Below are positions 53,608 to 62,783 of a stretch of DNA of 64,000 nucleotides, piece after piece (positions within the stretch are counted from its first letter, which is position 1; each line of letters begins with the position of its first letter). Source of the stretch: Pelomonas saccharophila_A (GTDB taxonomy: Bacteria; Pseudomonadota; Gammaproteobacteria; Burkholderiales; Burkholderiaceae_C); contig NZ_JAVDXU010000002.1 in NCBI RefSeq assembly GCF_031458095.1, positions 1,267,647 to 1,331,646 on the forward strand, written 5' to 3'. The translations under genes were made by a program, and so were the position numbers. The notes below the pieces were generated by a model. It did no database searches and was not told where the DNA came from. It saw only the letters and a list, made by a program, of their open reading frames with translations.

Positions 53608-54500
53608 ATGCCCAAGGCCCAGCCCCTGCCGTCGCCGCCGCTTTACGAGCTGTATGGCGAGATGGGGCGAGATGCGGCGCTTGACGGTCTCCACATGGAG
53701 TCCATCGCCGACCGCAGCCGCTTGCACAATTGGGAAATCCAGCCGCACCGGCATGCCAGCCTGGTGCAGCTGCTGCTGATCGAGGCCGGCCAGGCCCGCG
53801 TGCAGATCGACGGCCGGGTGCTGGAGCTGCCCGCGCCGGCCCTGGTCTGGGTGCCGATGCTGGTCGTCACGGCTTCGCCTTCGCGCCGGAGACCGAGGGC
53901 CATGTCGTCACGCTGGACCAGGCCGGCCTGCGCAAGCTGCTCGGCGCGTCGCGCGGTTTGTGGGAGGGCCTGTCCCGCTCGCGCGCCGCCGCGCTGCAGG
54001 CCGATTCTTCGCAGGGCCAGGCGCTGTTCGCCATCACGCGGGCCCTGCGCGACGACTATGCCGGCAGCTCGCCCTGGCGCGCCCAGGTGCTGGACGGCGC
54101 CGTGCTGATGGCGGCCGCCCTCGTCGCCCGCCTGCCGCCGTTGGCCGCCGAAGCGAGTGCGGCCGCCGAACCCGAGGGCCGTGCCCTGCAGCACCTGGCG
54201 CGCTACCGCGAGCAGGTCGAGCGCCACTACCGCAGCCACCCCACCCTGGACACGCTGGCGGCGCCGCTGGGCATCACGACGACCCAGCTGAATCGCCTGT
54301 GCCGCCAGCACCTGCACTGCTCGGCCCTGGACGTGCTGCACCAGCGCCTGCTGCTGGAGGCCAAGCGCGAGCTGGGCTACACGACGCTGCAGGTGCGCCA
54401 GATCGCCGACGGCCTGGGCTTCGCCGATCCGGCCTATTTCACGCGCTTCTTCCAGCGCCTGACGGGGCAGTCACCCAGCCGCTGGAGAGACGAGCGCTAG
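53608..54500 (+). pseudogene. AraC-type regulator of pobA, interrupted by a one-base frameshift
   Basis: Two frames together encode one AraC-family protein of about 296 aa. Frame one (from 53608) gives the cupin-like sensor, MPKAQPLPSPPLYELYGEMG to LVWVPMLVV. Frame two continues with HGFAFAPETEGHVVTLD and the two helix-turn-helix motifs (TLDTLAAPLGITTTQLNRLC; VRQIADGLGFADPAYFTRFF) to 54500. The joint is at about 53868, where GTCGTCACGGC reads as if one C were lost from GTCGTCCACGGC. Both halves keep family-like sequence, so the change is very recent or a sequencing error. An intact protein would activate pobA in response to 4-hydroxybenzoate. The 3' end shares CTAG with the ybdK stop. Confidence 0.85.
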
Positions 54501-55612
54501 CCGTGCCAGCGTTTTGCCGCCCGCCGGATGACTTCGGGCAGCAGATGGTTCTCCTCCTCGACGCGCCGCAGCCAGGTGGCGTCGTTGCCGATGCCGTTGA
54601 TCTCGCGGCGCACGTACTGCAGCGCGGCCTCGGCGTGCAGGTCGCCGGCATGGGTGTCCAGCTTGCTCAGCACGGCGATGAGGTCCTCGCGCAGCACGCG
54701 GTGCTCACCGGTCTCGGGATCGACGAAGGTGCCGTCCAGGCCGAAACGGCAGGCCTGGAAGCGGTTGAAGGTGTAGGGCAGGTAGTCGTCCTCGCTGAGC
54801 TTGAAGGGCTTCTCCACCGTGATCCAGCGCGCCAGGCACTGGATGAAGCCGGCCAGGGCCGCCGCCTTCTCGATGGTCAGCGGCGTGTCCAGCACGCGGA
54901 CCTCGATGGTGCCGAACTCGGGCTTGGGGCGGATGTCCCAGTAGAAGTCCTTCATGCCCGAGACGACGCCGGTGCGCGTCATCTTGGCGAAGAAGGCCTC
55001 GAAGTCGCTCCAGGTCTGCACGAAGGGGGCGCGGCCGCTCAAGGGAAAGGCGAAGACCGAGTTCAGCCGCGCCGAGTCGAAGCCGGTGTCCTCGCCCTGC
55101 ACGAAGGGCGACGAGGCGGCCAGCGCGATCAGGTGGGGGATGAAGCGGCTCATGCCGTGCAGCAGTACCAGGGCCTCGTCGGCGCTCGGGCAGCCGATGT
55201 GCACGTGCTGGCCGAAGATGGTGAACTGCTTGGACAGATAGCCGTACAGCGACGACAGCTCATGGAAGCGCGGCGTCTCGAAGATGCGCTGGCGCTTCCA
55301 GTGCTGGAAGGGGTGGGTGCCGCCGCCCACCAGGCAGACGTCCAGGCGATCGGCGCAATCCACCAGCGCATCGCGGATCTGGCCCAGCTCCGACAGCACC
55401 TGGCCGAAGCCGGTGCACACGCCGGTGGCGAGCTCGATCATGCTGCTGGTGATCTCGGGCTTCACGTCGCCGGGGATGCTGCGCTTCTCCATCAGCCGCA
55501 GCAGGTCGCCGGACACCGGTGCGAGGTCGTAGTCGTGGCTGTTGACGATCTGCAGCTCCAGCTCGACGCCCAGCGTCAGCGGCTGCGATTTGGAAAATTC
55601 ACCCAGGCTCAT
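54497..55612 (-). CDS. ybdK: YbdK-type carboxylate-amine ligase (glutamate-cysteine ligase family 2)
   Basis: The product (371 aa) is a GCS2-family ligase: LTLGVELELQIVN at the start, TGVC and GGGTHPFQHW in the middle, FGQHVHIGCPSADEAL, and EVRVLDTP. YbdK has weak glutamate-cysteine ligase activity in vitro; its true substrate is unknown. Its ATG overlaps the stop of the antiporter gene as ATGA, so the two are coupled. It converges on the pobA-regulator gene with a 4-base CTAG overlap. Confidence 0.9.
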   Translation of the reverse strand: MSLGEFSKSQPLTLGVELELQIVNSHDYDLAPVSGDLLRLMEKRSIPGDVKPEITSSMIELATGVCTGFGQVLSELGQIRDALVDCADRLDVCLVGGGTHPFQHWKRQRIFETPRFHELSSLYGYLSKQFTIFGQHVHIGCPSADEALVLLHGMSRFIPHLIALAASSPFVQGEDTGFDSARLNSVFAFPLSGRAPFVQTWSDFEAFFAKMTRTGVVSGMKDFYWDIRPKPEFGTIEVRVLDTPLTIEKAAALAGFIQCLARWITVEKPFKLSEDDYLPYTFNRFQACRFGLDGTFVDPETGEHRVLREDLIAVLSKLDTHAGDLHAEAALQYVRREINGIGNDATWLRRVEEENHLLPEVIRRAAKRWHG

Positions 55613-56868
55613 GGCGTGCTTCCCTCTTTGCCGTTGTTGTTCTTGCGGCGCTTGGGTGCCGGCGGCAGCTCACCGGCCAGGCGCAGCGCGAACTGCACGG
55701 CAATCGGGCCGATCAGTTCCAGCACCGCGATGCTGGCCAGGATGATGGGCACGGCGCCGGCCGCCAGCTCGGGCTCGGCGCGCATCAGCTCGCTGAGCAT
55801 GACCAGGGCCGTGGCCGACAGCGGCGTCATCGTGATGGACAGGGCCAGGCCCTGGCGCCAGCTCGCCTTGGCCAGGGGCGCCAGCGCGACGATGGCGACG
55901 GTCTTGGCGACGAAGCGCGCCGCCAGCAGGGCCAGGGCCGCGAAGCCGCCGGCGACCAGGATCTTGGGCGACCAGGCCGAGCCGACGATGACGAACAGCA
56001 TCAGCACCAGGGCGCCGCCCGAAGTGCCGAAGTGGCGCGGCCAGACCCAGGGGCGCTCGCTGGTGTTGCGCAACAGCAGGCCGGCCAGCAGCGGCATCAG
56101 CAGCGTCGACACGCCGATGGCGCGCGCCGCAACGATGGCAAACGCCACCAGGCCGAACACCAGCAGGGCCGCACTCTGGTTGCGCAGGTCCAGCCGCCGC
56201 GCCGCCAGATAGGTGGCGCCGGCCAGCAGGGCGGCCACGCCCAGCGTCGTCAGCAGCGAGATGGCCAGGCCCGCCAGCGCCTGAGGCAGGCTGCCGCCAT
56301 CGTCGGCCGCCCACCAGGTGCGCATCAGCGTCAGCGCGATGACGGCATACAGCGTGTTCAGCGCCGTCAGTACCGAGGCGCGCTGAGTGACCTGACCCTC
56401 GGCCCCCAGTTCCAGCGCGACGCGGCCCGACACCGCGGCCGGCGCCGGCATGGCCAGGATGGCGCAGGCCACGGCGGTCTGCCAGCTGAGGTCGAACAGG
56501 CGCAGTACCAGGGCGACCGCGACCGCGCTGAGCAGGGCCTCGGCCAGGCTGGTCAGGGCCAGGCCCGGGTTGCGGCCCAGCCAGCGCAGATGCACGCGGC
56601 AGCCGATCTCGAACAGCAGCAGCCCCAGGGCCAGGTCGGTGACGGTCTGCGCGGCACCGGCCAGCGGCATCGCCACGCCATGGCCGAAGGCAGCCGCGAC
56701 GCAGCCCGCCAAGGTGTAGCCGACCACGCGCGGCAGCCGCGTCGTGGCGGCGATGAATTCGCCGGCCAGGGCCCCGGCCAGCAGCACACCGACGACGAAC
56801 ATCAGCGCACTGGACGGAGGCACGGCCAGCCCGGCCCAGACCCTGGCGCCGCTGTCGAGTGCATTCAT
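55609..56868 (-). CDS. Cation:proton antiporter (CPA2, KefB/RosB-like)
   Basis: The product (419 aa) has about 12 membrane helices and CPA2 features: RLPRVVGYTLAG early, LALGLLLFEIGCRV in helix 3-4, and AILAMPAPAAVSGRV in the core. It lacks the C-terminal TrkA-N domain of KefB/C and ends in a short basic tail. It should exchange H+ for K+ or Na+ in the inner membrane. It begins a two-gene operon with ybdK; the KefB-glutathione link makes the pairing with a GCS2-type ligase suggestive. Confidence 0.85.
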   Translation of the reverse strand: MNALDSGARVWAGLAVPPSSALMFVVGVLLAGALAGEFIAATTRLPRVVGYTLAGCVAAAFGHGVAMPLAGAAQTVTDLALGLLLFEIGCRVHLRWLGRNPGLALTSLAEALLSAVAVALVLRLFDLSWQTAVACAILAMPAPAAVSGRVALELGAEGQVTQRASVLTALNTLYAVIALTLMRTWWAADDGGSLPQALAGLAISLLTTLGVAALLAGATYLAARRLDLRNQSAALLVFGLVAFAIVAARAIGVSTLLMPLLAGLLLRNTSERPWVWPRHFGTSGGALVLMLFVIVGSAWSPKILVAGGFAALALLAARFVAKTVAIVALAPLAKASWRQGLALSITMTPLSATALVMLSELMRAEPELAAGAVPIILASIAVLELIGPIAVQFALRLAGELPPAPKRRKNNNGKEGSTP

Positions 56869-56963
56869 AGGCTCCCCTTTGGAGGTTTTTGGCGAAGCCT
56901 AGATGGGTGGTTTGCCCATCCTTGTAGGCCAACATGCCGAAAGCCTCCTGGAGAATGGCCGAC

Positions 56964-57530
56964 ATGCAAGTCCTCAGCGTGAACACCGCCCGCGTCGAAC
57001 ATTTCGTCGCAACCTCAGGCCAGGCCTTGGATTCCGCCATCCGCAAGCGCCCCCGCGAGGGCCGCGTCGCGGTCGGCCTGTTGTCGCTGGACGGCGACGA
57101 GCAGGCCGACCCCAGCGTGCATGGCGGCCTTGCCAAGGCCGTCTATGCCTATCCTCAGGAGCACTACGCCTTCTGGCAAACGGTGCGTGGCCAGGCCAAG
57201 GTGGAGGGCGCGCTGCAGCCGGGCGCTTGCGGCGAGAACCTGACGCTGTCCGGACTGCTGGAGGCCAAGGTCTGGATCGGCGATGTGCTGCGCTTCCCGG
57301 ATTGCGAACTCGTCGTCTCGGAGCCGCGCTATCCCTGCTTCAAGTTCAATGCCCATATGGGCTTCAACCAGGCGGCCAAGCTGATGGCCCAGAGCGGCTA
57401 TTGCGGCTTCTATCTGGCCGTGAGGCGCGAGGGCTCCATCGCCGCCAGCGAGGCCTTCGAGTTGATCCCGGGGCCGCGCGAGGTCGGCATCGTCGAGTTG
57501 TTCAAGGCAAAAATGAAGAAGGCCGGCTGA
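56964..57530 (+). CDS. MOSC-domain protein (YiiM-like)
   Basis: The product (188 aa) is a MOSC-domain protein of the YiiM group: KRPREGRVAVGLLSLDGDEQ, DPSVHGGLAKAVYAYP, GACGENLTLSGLLE and EPRYPCFKFNAHMG with the conserved cysteine. MOSC proteins handle molybdenum-cofactor sulfur or reduce N-hydroxylated compounds with molybdopterin. Start at 56964 is placed by GGAGA ten bases upstream; 56955 is possible. Its stop overlaps the next start (TGATG), coupling it to the exported beta-helix gene. Confidence 0.85.
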   Translation: MQVLSVNTARVEHFVATSGQALDSAIRKRPREGRVAVGLLSLDGDEQADPSVHGGLAKAVYAYPQEHYAFWQTVRGQAKVEGALQPGACGENLTLSGLLEAKVWIGDVLRFPDCELVVSEPRYPCFKFNAHMGFNQAAKLMAQSGYCGFYLAVRREGSIAASEAFELIPGPREVGIVELFKAKMKKAG

Positions 57531-58660
57531 TGCGGCGCCGCGCGCTGCTGGCCGCGGCGGGGCTGGCGCCTGTTGCCGCCCAGGCGGGCGCGGTGCTGAA
57601 GGTCGGGCCGAAGCGTGCCGTCAAGTCGCTGGCCGCGGCGGCCCGCCAGGCGCGTGACGGCATGGTCGTGGAGGTCGATGCCGGCGAGTACCGGGCCGAC
57701 GTCGCCACCTGGCGACAGCATGGCCTGATCTTGCGCGCCGTCGGCGGCCGCGTGAGCCTGGTGGCGGCCGGCGCTCATGCCCAGGGCAAGGGCATCTTCG
57801 TGACGGCGGGCCGGCGCCAGCGCATCGAGGGCTTCGACTTCATCGGCGCCGCCGTGCCGGATCGCAATGGCGCCGGCATCCGCGTCGAAGCCGGCTCGCT
57901 GACGCTGGTGGATTGCCGCTTTGCCGACAACGAGAACGGCCTGCTGACGGCCAATGACGAGAGCATCGAGCTTGACATCGTCGACTGCGACTTCGGTCCC
58001 ATCGCGCTGCGTGAGGGCAAGACGCACAACCTCTATGTCGGCACCATCAAGCGCCTGGCCGTCACGGGCAGCTATTTCCACCACGGCCAGCTCGGCCATC
58101 TGCTGAAGAGCCGCGCGGCCCGCAACCACATCCTCTACAACCGCCTGAGCGACGAGATTGGCGGCCGCGCCAGCTATGAACTGGAGTTCCCCAACGGCGG
58201 TGTCGCCGTCGTCATGGGCAATCTCATCGTGCAGAGCTCGACGACCCAGAACCCGCATCTGATCTCCTTCGGCGTCGAGGGCGCGAAGTGGGAGCAGCAG
58301 GCCCTCTACCTCGTCAACAACACGTTGGTGGACCAGCTGCCCGGCGGCGGCATCTGGTTGCGCGTGACGCCGCCCCAGGCCGAGGTCGTGCTGGCCAACA
58401 ACCTGCTCGTCGGCGGCCCGAAGCTGGCGGCCGAAGGGCATTGGACGCGCCGCGCCAACTTCGCGGCGGACTGGGACGAGTTCGTGCAAGCCGTGCGCGA
58501 CGACTACCGGCTCAAGGCCGATTCGGCGTTGCGTGGCAAGGCGGCCGATGCGGGAGAGGGTGGCGGCCTGAAGCTGATGCCGACGCGCGAGTACCGCCAC
58601 CCGCACACGACCGCAGCCCTCAGCGGACCGGCGCGCCATCCCGGCGCTTTCCAGTCCTGA
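57530..58660 (+). CDS. Exported right-handed beta-helix protein
   Basis: The product (376 aa) begins MRRRALLAAAGLAPVAAQAG, a signal peptide with a Tat-like basic start but only one arginine pair position. The rest is a parallel beta-helix with repeated strand turns (LTLVDCRFADNENGLLTA, LDIVDCDFGPIALREG, LAVTGSYFHHGQLGHLLKSR). No known catalytic motif is visible; polysaccharide binding or lyase activity is possible. It overlaps the MOSC gene by one base and its last 41 bases overlap the convergent PEP-CTERM gene. Confidence 0.75.
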   Translation: MRRRALLAAAGLAPVAAQAGAVLKVGPKRAVKSLAAAARQARDGMVVEVDAGEYRADVATWRQHGLILRAVGGRVSLVAAGAHAQGKGIFVTAGRRQRIEGFDFIGAAVPDRNGAGIRVEAGSLTLVDCRFADNENGLLTANDESIELDIVDCDFGPIALREGKTHNLYVGTIKRLAVTGSYFHHGQLGHLLKSRAARNHILYNRLSDEIGGRASYELEFPNGGVAVVMGNLIVQSSTTQNPHLISFGVEGAKWEQQALYLVNNTLVDQLPGGGIWLRVTPPQAEVVLANNLLVGGPKLAAEGHWTRRANFAADWDEFVQAVRDDYRLKADSALRGKAADAGEGGGLKLMPTREYRHPHTTAALSGPARHPGAFQS

Positions 58661-59900
58661 GGGCGATGACGCCCAAGCCCGCCAGCAGCAGGGCCAGGCT
58701 CTGCGGCTCAGGCACCGCGGCCGTGAAGCCGAGTTGCAGGCTGGCGACGCGCTGCAGCGAGCGTGCCGTCGTCGCGTCGATGCCCAGGTCGATGGCGGCC
58801 TGTTCGCCGACCCCCAGGCTCAGCGGGTCGCGGCCGGTGATGCTGCCGAACAGCGTCAGGGCCGACAGATAGGAGCCGTATTTGCTCGCATGGGTGCGGT
58901 CCAGCCACCACAGGTTGAGCGCGCCGGCGGTCTCGGCAAAAGTGCCGCCGGCGTTGTAGAAGCCGCTGCCCTGGGCCAGGCCCTGGTCGACGGCGCGCTG
59001 GAAGGCATCGCCGACCGGCACGACGCCGGCAAAGCCGGGGTTGGATGCAGCCTTTGCGTAGAAGGAGGCGTGCAGATCGGCCGTCATGTCGGCCAGGCTG
59101 TTGTAGTAGAGGGTGGCGTTGCCGCCGGCAGCGCTGATGTCGACGATGGGGCGGCCGTCGGCGCTCGTCAGGTCGGGCGTCGTGATCTTGTGCGCCTCCA
59201 CCATGTCGGGGCGGGCCCAGCTCTGCTCCAGATAGATCCTGGTGTTGGCGCTGGCGTTGCTGTTGGCGGCGATATTGCGTGTCGTGTTGCAGCTGCCCGA
59301 GGACAGGCCGGTCGCCATGCAGTTGGCCAGGCTGCCGAACAGGGTCGACTCCTTGTAGCTCTGGGCCGCGCCGTTGTGGATGAAGCGCTCGAACTGGTCG
59401 GCATAGGCGTTGAAGGTGGCGAGGTTGGCGTTCTTGCCCTTGCCGGCCGGCAAGGCCGCATCACTCTGCTCCTGCAGCACGACGCTGTCCCATTTCTGCG
59501 TGGCGACGTTCTCGCGCAGCTTCCAGTCGCTGTTGGCCGTGTCCAGGAACTGGCCGCGCAGCGAGGCCGCATTGCGGGTGGACAGGGACACGTCGTAGGC
59601 CAGGCCGGCCTCGTCCGTCATCTTCTTGAAGATGCCCGGCACACCGCCCCAGGGATGGGGCTCGAAGCTGCCGAAGCCGACGGTGCCGGCCGGATAGCTG
59701 TTGGTGCCCGTCGGATTGATGGCGCTGAAGCCGGCCGTCAGGTCGTGCACGGCGGCGGCGTTGTAGCTCATCACCGGGTCGACGCGGCCGAAGGTGTAGC
59801 TGTTGCCGACGAAGAGGATCTTGATGGGGTCGGCCGCGAGGGCGGGCGACGCGAGGCTGGCCATTGATGTCACCAAGGCCAGTGCCAGAAGGCGGTTCAT
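58620..59900 (-). CDS. PEP-CTERM-anchored SGNH-hydrolase-like exoprotein
   Basis: The product (426 aa) has a signal peptide (cut after ALA, about 22), an SGNH/DUF4886-like domain opening ILFVGNSYTFGRVDP with the nucleophile-type serine, and a later WWLDRTHASKYGSYL segment holding the D-x-x-H pair. It ends in VPEPQSLALLLAGLGVIALR plus basic residues, a PEP-CTERM sorting signal recognised by exosortase. Esterase or deacetylase activity on a surface polymer is likely. No exosortase gene is in the window. Confidence 0.85.
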   Translation of the reverse strand: MNRLLALALVTSMASLASPALAADPIKILFVGNSYTFGRVDPVMSYNAAAVHDLTAGFSAINPTGTNSYPAGTVGFGSFEPHPWGGVPGIFKKMTDEAGLAYDVSLSTRNAASLRGQFLDTANSDWKLRENVATQKWDSVVLQEQSDAALPAGKGKNANLATFNAYADQFERFIHNGAAQSYKESTLFGSLANCMATGLSSGSCNTTRNIAANSNASANTRIYLEQSWARPDMVEAHKITTPDLTSADGRPIVDISAAGGNATLYYNSLADMTADLHASFYAKAASNPGFAGVVPVGDAFQRAVDQGLAQGSGFYNAGGTFAETAGALNLWWLDRTHASKYGSYLSALTLFGSITGRDPLSLGVGEQAAIDLGIDATTARSLQRVASLQLGFTAAVPEPQSLALLLAGLGVIALRTGKRRDGAPVR

Positions 59901-60012
59901 GCGTGTCTCCAGTTCTTACGAGGTCGTCCCAAGGACGGCCTCCATACTGGAGAGCACGCAGTCAGTCGTAAAATATCTGAAACATGGCACCGCCATATCG
60001 GCGACATATGGA

Positions 60013-61095
60013 TCAGGCCTGCTTCAGCACCGGGTAGTCGGTATAGCCCTCGGCGCCACCGCCGTAGAAGGTCTCCTTCTGCGGCGCGGCCCAGGGCAGG
60101 TCGTCGCGGATGCGCTCGACGAGGTCGGGGTTGGCGATGAAGGGCCGGCCTATGGCCACCGCGTCTGCCTTGCCGCTGGCAACGGCGTCCAGGGCCATGC
60201 CGCGGTCATAGCCGTTGTTGGCGATATAGGGGCCGTTGAAGCGGCGGCGCAGCTCGGCGTAGTCGAAGGGGGCGATGTCGCGCGCGCCGCCGGTGGCGCC
60301 TTCCACCACCTCCAGGAAGGCCAGCTTCAGCGGCGCCAGTTGCTCGGCCACATAGTTGAAGAGGGCCTGGGGGTTGCTGTCCTGGCCGATGTCGTTGCTG
60401 GGCGTGACAGGGGACAGGCGCACTGCGGTGCGGCCCGCACCGATCGTGCCGGCGACGGCCGTCATGACCTCGATCAGCAGGCGGGCGCGGTTCTCGATGC
60501 TGCCGCCGTACTCGTCGTTGCGGTCATTGGCGCTGTCGCGCAGGAACTGGTCCAGCAGGTAGCCGTTGGCGCTGTGGATCTCGACGCCGTCGAAGCCCGC
60601 CGCGATGGCGTTCTTGGCGGCCTGCACATAGTCGGCGATCAGCTGGGGGATCTCATGCGTGGCCAGGGCGCGCGGCTCGTCGGTCGGCACCAGCTCGCCA
60701 TAGGCCGCATAGGTCCTGGTCTTGGCGGCGCGGTTGGTCGAGGAGATGGGCTGCTGGCCGCCTGGCTGCAGGCTCTTCAGCGAGATGCGGCCCACATGCC
60801 AGAGCTGCACGACGATCTTGCCGCCTTCGGCATGCACCGCATCCGTCACCTGTTTCCAGGCGGCGATCTGCTCAGGCGTGTGGATGCCCGGGGTGTCGAA
60901 ATAGCCCTGGCCGTCGGGGCGGATCTGGGTCGCTTCCGTGATGATGAGGCCAGCGCCAGCGCGCTGCCGGTAGTACTCGACATGCAGGTCGTGCGGAGTC
61001 TGGCGGGTGGCGCGGTTGCGCGTCAGCGGCGCCATGACGACGCGGTTGGCCAGGTGGATGTCGCCGAAGCGGATGGGGTCGAAGAGGGTGCTCAT
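60013..61095 (-). CDS. Old Yellow Enzyme-family alkene reductase (NemA-like)
   Basis: The product (360 aa) is an FMN-dependent ene-reductase: VVMAPLTRNRATRQTPHDLH, EATQIRPDGQGYFDTPGIH, VQLWHVGR, then GFDGVEIHSANGYLLDQFLRDSANDR and AIGRPFIANPDLVERI. It reduces activated C=C bonds or nitro compounds with NAD(P)H in the cytoplasm. It appears to be a single gene, with 112 bases before the PEP-CTERM gene and 85 to the next. Confidence 0.92.
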   Translation of the reverse strand: MSTLFDPIRFGDIHLANRVVMAPLTRNRATRQTPHDLHVEYYRQRAGAGLIITEATQIRPDGQGYFDTPGIHTPEQIAAWKQVTDAVHAEGGKIVVQLWHVGRISLKSLQPGGQQPISSTNRAAKTRTYAAYGELVPTDEPRALATHEIPQLIADYVQAAKNAIAAGFDGVEIHSANGYLLDQFLRDSANDRNDEYGGSIENRARLLIEVMTAVAGTIGAGRTAVRLSPVTPSNDIGQDSNPQALFNYVAEQLAPLKLAFLEVVEGATGGARDIAPFDYAELRRRFNGPYIANNGYDRGMALDAVASGKADAVAIGRPFIANPDLVERIRDDLPWAAPQKETFYGGGAEGYTDYPVLKQA

Positions 61096-61180
61096 GGGGC
61101 CGATATGGGGCGAAGGACGATGGCTGCAAGGCTAGTCCTTCCCCCACTTTCCCCAGCCGAGCGGGGTTGCTGTGGCTGTG

Positions 61181-61750
61181 TTACCTGCCGGCTTTCAGGC
61201 GGCGGGCACCGATGCCGACGCCCACCAGGCCCAGGGCCAGCAGGGCGGCGCTGGTCGGTTCGGGGACGGTCGCGGCGACCTGCCAGGTCAGCCGGTTCTC
61301 GATATAGGTCTCGTTGTAGACCCCATCCTGGATCCACACATAGGCCATGCCGGCGAGAACGCTGTAGGTGCCCGGGGCAGCACCCGATGCGCCGGGTGCA
61401 AACCACAGGAAATCGAAGGTGCGGCTCTCGCCGGGTGCCAGCTGGATCGTGCCGAGTCCGTCGAGAAAGCTGCCCATGGACACCGAGGCATCGTGGCCGA
61501 ATCCCCAGCTATACCCGCTGGTGAACATGTCGCGAAGGGTGATGGTGCCCTGGCCGCGCCACATGTCGACCGTTTCGGTCGCCGTGCCTGCGTTGGACAT
61601 CACGGCCTGGCCGTGAATGACGTCGTTGGCACTGACGGTGCCCTGATTGGGTGGGGTGAACTGCCAGCTCCATTCGACGGCGGCCTGTGCCGAAGCAGGC
61701 AGCAAGGCGGCGGCGACCGCGAGCGATGTGAAGAGCGAACGAAGATTCAT
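61181..61750 (-). CDS. PEP-CTERM exoprotein of unknown function
   Basis: The product (189 aa) has a signal peptide (cut after AQA, about 23), a beta-sandwich-like body rich in threonine and glycine, and the terminal signal VPEPTSAALLALGLVGVGIG followed by arginines. Proteins of this kind are exported, processed by exosortase and retained at the surface or released. No other domain is recognised. It is the second PEP-CTERM protein in 3 kb, but the two are not in one operon. Confidence 0.85.
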   Translation of the reverse strand: MNLRSLFTSLAVAAALLPASAQAAVEWSWQFTPPNQGTVSANDVIHGQAVMSNAGTATETVDMWRGQGTITLRDMFTSGYSWGFGHDASVSMGSFLDGLGTIQLAPGESRTFDFLWFAPGASGAAPGTYSVLAGMAYVWIQDGVYNETYIENRLTWQVAATVPEPTSAALLALGLVGVGIGARRLKAGR

Positions 61751-61924
61751 TTGTTTTCCTCCCTGGGTTGTTCTGTCCCATCGACCAGGCGGTCAGACGG
61801 GCGGCGCGAATGTACCGTCGCCCAGGGGCAGCCCGGGATGCCTACCCCTTGACTGGGGGTGGGCGCGGCCCGAGGCTTGCCGCCTCGGCAATCCCCCGAT
61901 CGGCACGCCGGAGACAATCGCCCC

Positions 61925-62779
61925 ATGCTCGCCTACCGCCACGCCTTCCATGCCGGCAACCATGCCGACGTCCTCAAGCACCTGGTGCTGACCCGCGTGC
62001 TGCGCTACATGGGTGAAAAGGACAAGCCCTATACGCTGATCGACACCCATGCCGGCGCTGGCGGCTACTCGGTCGAGGGCCGCTATGCGCAGAAGAACGC
62101 CGAGTACGGCGAGGGCGTCGCCAGGCTCTACGACCGCAAGGATCTGCCCGCGCCCCTGGCCGACTACATGAGCCTGGTGAAGGCCTTCAACCCCGATGGC
62201 CAGCTGCGCCAGTACCCGGGCTCGCCGGCCATTGCCAACTTCCTGCTGCGCGAGACCGACCGGCTGCGCGCCTACGAGCTGCACTCGACGGACCACCGCA
62301 TCCTCGCCAGCTATCTGGAAAGCCGCCCCAACACCCAGGTCAGCGACCGCGACGGTTTTTCCGCCATCAAGGCCGAGCTGCCCTCGCCGACGCGCCGTGC
62401 GGCCCTGCTGATGGACCCGTCCTACGAGATCAAGACCGACTACGCCAAGGTGCTCACCGCCCTGCGCGAGGCGCTGGAGCGTGCGGCCGACACCGTCGTC
62501 ATGATCTGGTACCCGCAACTGCAGCTGCTCGAATCCACCCAGCTGGTGCAGCGCCTCAAGGCCAGCGCCGACGCGGCCGCCAAGAAGGGCTGGCTGCATG
62601 TGCGCCTGACCGTGGCCCAGGCCGACGAGCGCGGCTTCGGCATGCTGGGCAGCGGCATGTTCATCGCCAACCCGCCCTTCACCCTGCACGACGAGCTGGC
62701 CGAATGCCTGCCCCTGCTGGTGGAACGCCTGGGCCAGTACGACGGCGCCAACTACGTGCTGGAACAGAAAACGGTATGA
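61925..62779 (+). CDS. rlmJ: 23S rRNA (adenine-2030-N6)-methyltransferase
   Basis: The product (284 aa) matches RlmJ: MLAYRHAFHAGNHADVLKH at the start, TLIDTHAGAGGYSVEG as the SAM motif, and LLMDPSYEIKTDY, where the catalytic DPPY is DPSY. It methylates A2030 of 23S rRNA. Start at 61925 is conserved; the frame is open 22 codons upstream. It is followed by two GC-rich hairpins and the LacI gene. Confidence 0.92.
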   Translation: MLAYRHAFHAGNHADVLKHLVLTRVLRYMGEKDKPYTLIDTHAGAGGYSVEGRYAQKNAEYGEGVARLYDRKDLPAPLADYMSLVKAFNPDGQLRQYPGSPAIANFLLRETDRLRAYELHSTDHRILASYLESRPNTQVSDRDGFSAIKAELPSPTRRAALLMDPSYEIKTDYAKVLTALREALERAADTVVMIWYPQLQLLESTQLVQRLKASADAAAKKGWLHVRLTVAQADERGFGMLGSGMFIANPPFTLHDELAECLPLLVERLGQYDGANYVLEQKTV

Positions 62780-62783
62780 AGGC

